A program made the translations under genes and the position numbers. Below, in pieces: positions 1-4,785 of a stretch of DNA of 7,520 nt (position 1 is its first letter; every line of letters starts with the position of its first letter). The DNA lies in the NCBI GenBank assembly GCA_030601615.1, contig JAUVTH010000067.1, forward strand, positions 1-7,520, read 5' to 3'. The notes under the pieces were generated by a model that was given only the letters and a program-made list of their open reading frames with translations, did not search any database and had not been told where the DNA came from. The stretch comes from Gemmatimonadota bacterium (GTDB taxonomy: Bacteria > Gemmatimonadota > Gemmatimonadetes > Palauibacterales > Palauibacteraceae).

Positions 1-216
1 TGTGTGGCCGACGCCCACGGACCCGGTCAGGGGAGCTGTCTCGAGCCTGCTTGCAAGCTCGTCGATCTTCCCGGCCGCCTTCCGAATGTCGAGCTCGCCG
101 TCCGACATCGTGGCGATTCCCGCCGAATCGTAGCCACGATACTCCAGGCGCCGCAGACCCTCGAGGATCAGTGGCTGCGCCTCACGCAATCCTATATAGC
201 ATACGATTCCGCACAT
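1..216 (-). CDS. glmS: Glutamine--fructose-6-phosphate aminotransferase (isomerizing), N-terminal part, cut by window edge
   Basis: Only the first 72 codons are present; the gene continues leftward out of the window. The reading starts MCGIVCYIGLRE, followed by LEGLRRLEYRGYDSAGIA and, at the edge, GSVGVGHT. This is the class-II (Ntn-type) glutamine amidotransferase domain of GlmS: Cys2 becomes the N-terminal nucleophile after Met removal, EYRGYDSAGIA is the family signature, and GHT begins the GHTRWATHG glutamine-site motif. The enzyme makes glucosamine-6-phosphate from fructose-6-phosphate and glutamine in the cytoplasm, the first committed step to UDP-GlcNAc. It lies 35 bases downstream of the glmM-like gene on the same strand, so the two are probably co-transcribed. 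The spacer has only a loose GGATCGGA purine stretch as ribosome site and is too short to hold a glmS ribozyme. The ATG at 216 is fixed by the need for Cys at position 2. Confidence 0.96.
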   Translation of the reverse strand, partial: MCGIVCYIGLREAQPLILEGLRRLEYRGYDSAGIATMSDGELDIRKAAGKIDELASRLETAPLTGSVGVGHT

Positions 217-251
217 TCGATCAATCCGATCCCGGTTTCCTGGCCGACATG

Positions 252-1640
252 TCAGGCGCTCAAGCTGCGGCCGGCCAGGCGAGCCAGCTCCTCGGCCCGC
301 TCGAGTCCCGGAGCCTCCGCGATGATGCGGAGGATCGGCTCCGTGCCAGAGGGCCGTACGTGCAGCCATTCCCTGGCCTCGGGCCAGGCGAGCCGCAGCC
401 CGTCCTCGGTGTTTTCTTCCGCTCCGTCGGCGAGGTCCGCCCGCATGCGCCGGTAGATGTCCTCCGGATCGAGATCTCCCCTCTCGACCTTCCGCTTGAC
501 CATGTAATACCTGTCCCGGCGTGCCAGGAGGTCCGCCAGCGTCGTTTCGCTGGTCGCAAGCAGGGCCAGCACCAGCGCCGCCGCCACTGCCGCATCGCGG
601 GTCAGATTGAGATCGGGCAGCATGACCCCGCCGTTACCTTCTCCACCGATCACGGCTTCTGTTGCGACCATTCTCTCCGCCACTCGCGCTTCGCCCACGG
701 GAGCCCGATGGAACGGCACGCCCGCACGGACCGCCACCTGCTCGATGGACTGACTGGACGAGAGATTCGTCACCACCGCGCCCTTCCTGCGCTCCAGCAC
801 GTACTCGGCCGCCAGTGCCAGGGTCCAGTCTTCTCCCACAGGCTCACCCGTGTCGTCAACAAGGGCGAGGCGATCCCCGTCCGGATCCACGGCCATGCCG
901 ATCTCGGCTCCCGACGCCCGGACGATGCGGCGAAGGTCTCCGAGGTTCGCGGGAATCGGCTCCGGATCGCGCGGGAACAGGCCGTCCGTCGCGAGCCCGA
1001 TCCCCTCGACGCGGCATCCGAGTCGGCGCAGTAGCTCTGGCACGACGGCGCCTCCCGCGCCGTGCACGCAATCCAGCGCCACCAGGGGGGCCCGATCCCG
1101 GATGGAGTCCACGTCCAGCAAGGGCAGGGACAGGATTCGCTCGATATGGTGCTCCGCCACACCATCGAGCGTTCCGCCACTACCGAGAAGGCTCCAATCC
1201 GCCAGCTCCGTCGCCGACTCGAACAACTCCTGGATGGCCATGCCTGCCTCCGGACTCACGAACATCCCCGACCCGGACGCGAGCTTCAAGCCGTTCCATT
1301 CGATCGGGTTGTGCGACGCCGTGAGCACGAGGCCGCCGATAGCGAGTACATCGTCGCGCACGGCGAGAAGAAGCGTCGGTGTAGGAGCGATTCCGACGTC
1401 CCGCACGGAGACTCCCGCAGCCCGCAATCCCGCGGCGGCAGCAGCGGAAAGCAGGTCGCCGGACGTCCGCGAGTCACGACCGACGATGACGTAGGTCTCC
1501 CGATCCTCCGTCGCCCCGACCTGGACCAGATAGCGCCCGAACGCGGCGCCATAGCGCGCGGCGACATCCGGCGTCATGGTCGAGCCCACGACCCCCCGGA
1601 TGCCCGAAGCCGATACGATGAATGGAACTGTCCCCGTCAA
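252..1640 (-). CDS. glmM: Phosphoglucosamine mutase-like alpha-D-phosphohexomutase
   Basis: A 462-residue protein from the chosen TTG start, normal for the family (about 445-460). The four phosphohexomutase regions are present in order: the N-terminal SASGIRGVVG loop (residues 10-19), the catalytic phosphoserine loop TASHNP (Ser109), the metal loop DPDGDR (252-257), the sugar-specificity loop GGEGNGG (332-338) and the phosphate-binding RPSGTEP (429-435). The reaction expected from its place upstream of glmS is glucosamine-6-phosphate to glucosamine-1-phosphate. GEGNGG and the SASGIRG start are typical of archaeal-type phosphoglucosamine/phosphomanno/phosphoglucomutases, whereas classic bacterial GlmM has GEQSGH and a FGTDGIRG start, so phosphomannomutase or phosphoglucomutase activity cannot be excluded. 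A GTG 14 codons upstream (1682) is also in frame, but it lacks a ribosome site. The TTG has GAAGGGA seven bases before it, and the resulting MTGTVPFIVSASGIRG matches the family N-terminus. Confidence 0.9.
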   Translation of the reverse strand: MTGTVPFIVSASGIRGVVGSTMTPDVAARYGAAFGRYLVQVGATEDRETYVIVGRDSRTSGDLLSAAAAAGLRAAGVSVRDVGIAPTPTLLLAVRDDVLAIGGLVLTASHNPIEWNGLKLASGSGMFVSPEAGMAIQELFESATELADWSLLGSGGTLDGVAEHHIERILSLPLLDVDSIRDRAPLVALDCVHGAGGAVVPELLRRLGCRVEGIGLATDGLFPRDPEPIPANLGDLRRIVRASGAEIGMAVDPDGDRLALVDDTGEPVGEDWTLALAAEYVLERRKGAVVTNLSSSQSIEQVAVRAGVPFHRAPVGEARVAERMVATEAVIGGEGNGGVMLPDLNLTRDAAVAAALVLALLATSETTLADLLARRDRYYMVKRKVERGDLDPEDIYRRMRADLADGAEENTEDGLRLAWPEAREWLHVRPSGTEPILRIIAEAPGLERAEELARLAGRSLSA

Positions 1641-1647
1641 ACCGGTT

Positions 1648-1654
1648 TCCCTTC
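1648..1654 (-). promoter_or_regulatory. Ribosome binding site deciding the TTG start of glmM
   Basis: On the minus strand GAAGGGA sits seven bases upstream of the TTG at 1640-1638. The in-frame GTG at 1682 has only GCGACGGACG before it, with no purine-rich anti-16S match at the right distance. This favours the TTG. The perfect palindrome AAACCGGTTT (1639-1648) spans the gap and the first bases of the start codon and could pair across it. Confidence 0.6.
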
Positions 1655-1660
1655 GTCCGC

Positions 1661-1745
1661 AACCTGTAAGGGGTTTTTCCACCGTCCGTCGCTGTAAACC
1701 GACGTACGGATCTGCAAAGGGTGGGCCGCAGCTGTAATGCTGCGG
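1661..1745 (-). repeat. Three hairpins each presenting TTACA in the loop, glmM leader
   Basis: Read on the minus strand, three stem-loops follow one another. The first (1745-1726) is a perfect 7-bp stem CCGCAGC/GCTGCGG around loop ATTACA. The second (1709-1682) has stem CCGT-A-CGTCG against CGACG-G-ACGG, nine pairs with one A-G mismatch, around loop GTTTACAG. The third (1675-1661) is a short AACC/GGTT stem around loop CCTTACA. The core TTACAG starts at 1737, 1697 and 1669, and a related TTTGCAG lies halfway between the first two, giving 20-base steps. The block fills the leader between the Y1-family gene and the glmM start. It may be an RNA leader element, a DNA operator array or the hairpin end of a relic IS200/REP element. 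No known riboswitch consensus was recognised. Confidence 0.55.
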
Positions 1746-1747
1746 GA

Positions 1748-1776
1748 AGGTTACCGGGCTGGGAGAATGCCGTCAA
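1748..1776 (-). promoter_or_regulatory. Candidate sigma-70-type promoter for glmM-glmS
   Basis: On the minus strand TTGACG (1776-1771, five of six matches to TTGACA) is followed after exactly 17 bases by TAACCT (1753-1748; T1, A2 and T6 of TATAAT). It lies inside the 3' end of the Y1-family gene. A start site about seven bases on would fall near 1741, giving a leader of roughly 100 bases. That start would clip the 5' arm of the first leader hairpin, so either the start lies a little upstream or that hairpin acts as DNA. This is a pattern match only. Confidence 0.4.
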
Positions 1777-2239
1777 CGCCGGCCGTCGGTGCCACAGAGA
1801 CGGTTCTGGGCGTCCTCCACGGACGGTCTCGCGGGCCACGATCGCGGGCGCCCGGGCGTGGCCCATTGGCCAGGCGATGGATGCGTCGCATGACGGCTCG
1901 GACTTCGGATCCGCTCACCGTAGCAGCGGCGTAACTTCTTCCCCAGCGCACGGTGTGTCCGGCGTCCTGGATTGCGGCCTCCGACCCATCCTTCAGCCGT
2001 CCGATGAAATCGGCAGGCGAATGACCGGGCTTGAGCCTCGTGAGCATATGCACTCGATCGGAGAACGCACGCACGCAGAGCGGTTCCGCGTCGAGGCGCC
2101 GACAGAGAGTGATGAGGTGTCGTTCGACCACGTCAGCCGTGCCGCGCGAGATCAGCGGAATGCGGCCCAACGTTGGCCACACGAAATGACAGTAGAGGCG
2201 GTGCGCCGCCCGGCCGGGACCTGCGTCGGCTGAGTCCAT
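1751..2239 (-). CDS. Degenerate IS200/REP-type (Y1) transposase-family protein
   Basis: A 162-residue protein whose residues 13-122 follow the Y1 transposase fold: LYCHFVWPTLGRIPLI (beta-1), SDRVHMLTRL (60-69), PADFIGRLKDGS (76-86), WGRSYAAATVS (99-109) and the helix VRAVMRRIHRLA. Active family members have an HUH pair (D-H-V-H-L-L) and a tyrosine in the last helix (V..YI..Q..HH). Here the first histidine is Arg62, leaving R-V-H64, and the helix position expected for tyrosine is Arg119. The only tyrosines are Tyr16 and the structural Tyr103, so DNA nicking by the usual chemistry looks impossible. Residues 124-162 are an Arg/Pro-rich tail with no family match. There is no clear ribosome site before the ATG, though a stop codon lies close upstream in frame. 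It may be a domesticated DNA-binding derivative or a decaying remnant with an intact frame. I saw no intact element ends around it. Confidence 0.65.
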   Translation of the reverse strand: MDSADAGPGRAAHRLYCHFVWPTLGRIPLISRGTADVVERHLITLCRRLDAEPLCVRAFSDRVHMLTRLKPGHSPADFIGRLKDGSEAAIQDAGHTVRWGRSYAAATVSGSEVRAVMRRIHRLANGPRPGARDRGPRDRPWRTPRTVSVAPTAGVDGILPAR

Positions 2240-2282
2240 GAGGGAACAGTGGGGTCGGCGCTCATCCGTTGCTCATCCGGGG

Positions 2283-2312
2283 TTCGCCGCTCGTGGAACG
2301 GTCCCGTATCTT
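2283..2312 (+). promoter_or_regulatory. Weak candidate promoter for the cystathionine enzyme gene
   Basis: TATCTT at 2307-2312 resembles a -10 box (four of six matches) and TTCGCC at 2283-2288 is a poor -35 at 18 bases. The 112-base divergent region 2240-2351 must hold start signals for the rightward genes. An 11-base-spaced direct repeat CTCATCCG (2261-2268 and 2272-2279) lies just upstream and could be an operator. All of this is suggestive only. Confidence 0.28.
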
Positions 2313-2346
2313 CTCCGTCCGGCAGTTCACGGACAGCTTACGGAGG
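2313..2346 (+). promoter_or_regulatory. Ribosome site of the cystathionine gene within a possible hairpin
   Basis: GGAGG at 2342-2346 is a near-consensus Shine-Dalgarno five bases before the ATG at 2352, and it decides the start. Upstream, GTCCG (2317-2321) can pair with CGGAC (2330-2334), and the adjoining CTCC (2313-2316) can pair with GGAG (2342-2345) across a seven-base bulge, which would mask the ribosome site. Whether this fold forms is unknown. Confidence 0.4.
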
Positions 2347-2351
2347 CCTGC

Positions 2352-3515
2352 ATGATCGGTGAGACAAGCGACGGGTTCGGAACGAGAGCCGTGCACGCCG
2401 GTCAGGCGCCGGATCCCGAGACCGGCGCCATCATGACGCCAGTGTTTCTCACATCCACCTACGTGCAGGACGGCGTCGGAGAGCCCCGGCAGGGACACGA
2501 GTACGCGCGCGTCACGAATCCAACGCGAACGGCCATGGAGATAAACCTCGCCTCGCTCGAGGGGGGAGACCACGGCATCGCGTTCGCGTCGGGACTCGCG
2601 GCGATCGAGGCCATCCTGAAGGCGAACCTCGCCTCGGGCGACCACGTGGTGTGCGGAGACAATCTGTACGGGGGAAGCGAGCGCTTGTTCAGGTTCTGGG
2701 AGCGCTACGGCATCCGGTTCGACTACGTGGACACGTCGGACATCGAAGCGCTACACGCCGCCGTGCTGCCGGCAACAAAGATCATCTATCTGGAGACTCC
2801 GACGAATCCGCTGATGCAGCTGACCGACTTGCGGGCCGGCGCCGCGATCGCCGGAGAAGTCGGGGCCCTGCTGGCCGTCGACAACACGTTCGCCACGCCG
2901 TACCTGCAGCGGCCGCTCGAGCTCGGTGCGGACCTCGTGGTCCATTCGACGACGAAGTACCTCAACGGCCACAGCGACGTCGTCGGCGGCGCGGTCGTCA
3001 CCCGGTCCGCCGACCAGAACGAGCGGCTCAGGTACCAGCAGATGGCGACCGGTGCCGTGCCTGGCCCGCTCGACTGCTGGCTCGTGCTCCGCGCCACGAA
3101 GACCCTGCATCTGCGTATGCGGGCACACTGTGCGGGCGCCCGGGTCATCGCCTCACACCTGGACGAGCACCCGGCGGTGGAACGCGTGCTGTACCCGGGT
3201 CTCGCCGATCACCCGCAGCACGAGCTGGCCAGCCGCCAGATGAGCGACTTCGGGGGAATGATCACGATCGACATGGGATCCGCCGCACGGGCCGAAGCGC
3301 TGGCCACCGGAACGCGCATCTTCGCGCTGGCCGAGAGTCTCGGGGGCGTGGAGAGCCTGATCTCGGTGCCCGCCCGCATGACACACGCCTCGGTGCCGGC
3401 CGAGCGGCGGAAGGCCATGGGCCTGACCGATGGCCTCGTCCGGCTCTCGGTCGGTGTGGAGGACGTCGACGACCTGCTGGCCGACCTGGACCGGGCGCTG
3501 GCCTCGATCGACTGA
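2352..3515 (+). CDS. Cystathionine gamma-synthase / gamma-lyase (PLP-dependent transsulfuration enzyme)
   Basis: A 387-residue, full-length member of the Cys/Met-metabolism PLP family (fold type I), which acts as a cytoplasmic tetramer. Visible residues are Y51-x-R53 in YARVTNPT (they hold the cofactor phosphate of the neighbouring subunit), NLYGGS with Tyr106 stacking on PLP, ETPTNP (148-153), Asp177 in AVDNTFATPYLQ (pyridine nitrogen), Lys202 in HSTTKYLNGHSD (Schiff base) and Arg364 in VRLSVG (substrate carboxylate). The run GAVPGPLDCWLVLRATKTL and ESLGGVESLISVPARMTHASVP fit cystathionine gamma-synthase (metB) and gamma-lyase (mccB/CTH) equally, so I leave the symbol blank. Sequence alone does not separate synthesis of cystathionine (methionine branch) from its cleavage to cysteine. 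The frame is open to an ATG at 2238, but the family N-terminus and GGAGG ribosome site support 2352. The gene is divergent from the Y1-family gene. Confidence 0.93.
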   Translation: MIGETSDGFGTRAVHAGQAPDPETGAIMTPVFLTSTYVQDGVGEPRQGHEYARVTNPTRTAMEINLASLEGGDHGIAFASGLAAIEAILKANLASGDHVVCGDNLYGGSERLFRFWERYGIRFDYVDTSDIEALHAAVLPATKIIYLETPTNPLMQLTDLRAGAAIAGEVGALLAVDNTFATPYLQRPLELGADLVVHSTTKYLNGHSDVVGGAVVTRSADQNERLRYQQMATGAVPGPLDCWLVLRATKTLHLRMRAHCAGARVIASHLDEHPAVERVLYPGLADHPQHELASRQMSDFGGMITIDMGSAARAEALATGTRIFALAESLGGVESLISVPARMTHASVPAERRKAMGLTDGLVRLSVGVEDVDDLLADLDRALASID

Positions 3516-3612
3516 CCGGGCGGACCGAACCGAGTACCGCTGAAACCGGCACGACCCCGGTCGCGTAACAGGGGCTGTGGACTGAACCATCACCGACGTC
3601 TGGAGCGATATC

Positions 3613-4659
3613 ATGGATGAGAACGGCACCCAGGACGAAGAGAGCCAGGACGACGGAGGAAACCTCACCGCCTCAGGGAGCGGGGGCTTTCAACGTCGCA
3701 TTCTGACCGATATCAGCCCGCAGTCGTGGGAGCACCCGGCCGACCGCGCCGCTCTCAACGCGCTGCGCAAGGTCCCGGGATTCGACCTCGCGCTACGCAA
3801 GATCTTCGGGATGTTCGGGGAGCGCGCGATCCGACTGGCGTTCAAGGCGAACGCGGTGCGCGTGTCGGAGAAGCAGTACGCGTGGGTCCACGAGCGGACA
3901 TTGCGCGTGTGCGAGGTCATGGACCTGAAGGAAATCCCCGAGGTCTACGTCTCGCAGACTCCAATCGTGAACGCGGGCGCGGTGGGGATGAGCGACCCGT
4001 TCATCGTCCTCAACTCGTCCATGCTCGAGGTGCTGAACCACGACGAGGTAGAGGCGGTCCTGGCTCACGAGGTCGGGCACATCCTGAGCGGGCACGTGCT
4101 CTATCGCACGCTGCTCCTCCTGATCATGCGGCTCGCGCTGTTCCGCTATCCGATCGCGGGCCTGGCGCTCCTGCCGATCCTGTGGGCGCTCCTCGAATGG
4201 TACCGTAAGTCCGAGCTGTCTTGCGACCGCGCGGCACTCCTCGGCGTGCAGGACAAGGACGTCGTGATGAGCAGCCTCATGAAGCTGGCCGGTGGCACGC
4301 GCGGCGAGGATCTCGATCTGCAGGAGTTCATCGACCAGTCCGAGGAGTACCGCGGGGGAGGGGACCTGCTCGATTCCGTTTACAAGGTCCTGAACGCGAT
4401 CGGCGCCACGCACCCGTTCTCGGTTGTGCGGGTGGCGGAGCTCCGGGACTGGATCGATACCGGAACGTACGAGAAGATCATGGCCGGCGACTACGCGCGC
4501 AGAACGGACGATGACACGCGGCCGTACCGCGAGGATCTCGCGGAAGCCATGAAGGGCTACACGGATGCGGCGCACGAGCTGTTCGACGAGGTCGACGCCG
4601 CAGTGGACAAGCTCAAGACACGGTTCACGGAGGCGTGGCGCGGGGGCAAGGGAGGCTGA
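3613..4659 (+). CDS. M48-family zinc metallopeptidase with central membrane hairpin
   Basis: A 348-residue protein starting at an ATG seven bases after GGAG (3602-3605). HEVGH (152-156) supplies two zinc-ligand histidines and the catalytic Glu153. Glu201 in KSELSCDRAAL is the expected third ligand (ExxxD pattern with Asp205), and THPFSVVRVAEL (266-277) matches the conserved HP..R..L segment of M48 peptidases. Two hydrophobic stretches, about 164-177 and 180-196, between the HExxH and the third ligand suggest a membrane-inserted hairpin as in HtpX/Ste24-like enzymes. There is no signal peptide or N-terminal transmembrane helix; the first 25 residues are acidic and low complexity. The C-terminus (290-348) is charged and may be helical. 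The substrate is unknown; membrane protein quality control is a family-based guess. It is 97 bases downstream of the cystathionine gene with no clear terminator between, and it is followed by a strong terminator. Confidence 0.9.
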   Translation: MDENGTQDEESQDDGGNLTASGSGGFQRRILTDISPQSWEHPADRAALNALRKVPGFDLALRKIFGMFGERAIRLAFKANAVRVSEKQYAWVHERTLRVCEVMDLKEIPEVYVSQTPIVNAGAVGMSDPFIVLNSSMLEVLNHDEVEAVLAHEVGHILSGHVLYRTLLLLIMRLALFRYPIAGLALLPILWALLEWYRKSELSCDRAALLGVQDKDVVMSSLMKLAGGTRGEDLDLQEFIDQSEEYRGGGDLLDSVYKVLNAIGATHPFSVVRVAELRDWIDTGTYEKIMAGDYARRTDDDTRPYREDLAEAMKGYTDAAHELFDEVDAAVDKLKTRFTEAWRGGKGG

Positions 4660-4715
4660 CCGGAGGTCCGCCGGGTCGCAGACTCGGCGCGCAGTTCTGG
4701 CAGGCTGCTCGAGGA

Positions 4716-4744
4716 GGGGCGTGGCGTTCGGCCGCGCCCCTTTT
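4716..4744 (+). terminator. Rho-independent terminator after the M48 peptidase gene
   Basis: A 10-bp stem (4716-4725 with 4731-4740, nine Watson-Crick pairs and one G-T wobble, almost all G-C) closes a GTTCG loop and runs straight into TTTT (4741-4744). It lies 57 bases after the M48 stop codon and 41 bases before purD, so it separates the two transcripts. A second small hairpin, CCGCG-GTG-CGCGG (4758-4770), follows in the purD leader. Confidence 0.85.
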
Positions 4745-4785
4745 CGCATCTGGCGGCCCGCGGTGCGCGGTGGCATCCTGTCCTC

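Noticed and set aside
217..251. glmS ribozyme or riboswitch between glmM and glmS
   Set aside because: The spacer is only 35 bases, too short for the ribozyme, and shows no matching core.
252..1494. Long open frames on the plus strand opposite glmM (for example 51-1034 and 850-1494)
   Set aside because: They are GC-rich shadows of a well-supported gene; the products are Arg/Pro/Ser-rich with no family features.
1641..1790. Cobalamin or c-di-GMP riboswitch on either strand (GGGAA, CTGTAA and GGTTACC pieces look familiar)
   Set aside because: The pieces are in the wrong order and on mixed strands, and the conserved cores of either class cannot be assembled.
2238..2351. Possible 38-codon N-terminal extension of the cystathionine enzyme from the ATG at 2238
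   Set aside because: The family starts near the internal Met at 2352, which has a GGAGG ribosome site; the extension has no family match, overlaps the divergent gene's start codon and would remove the intergenic control region.
3514..3562. Inverted repeat GACCGGG (3514-3520) and CCCGGTC (3556-3562) after the cystathionine gene as a terminator
   Set aside because: The 35-base loop is too long for an intrinsic terminator and no T-run follows; short GC-only matches are common in this composition.
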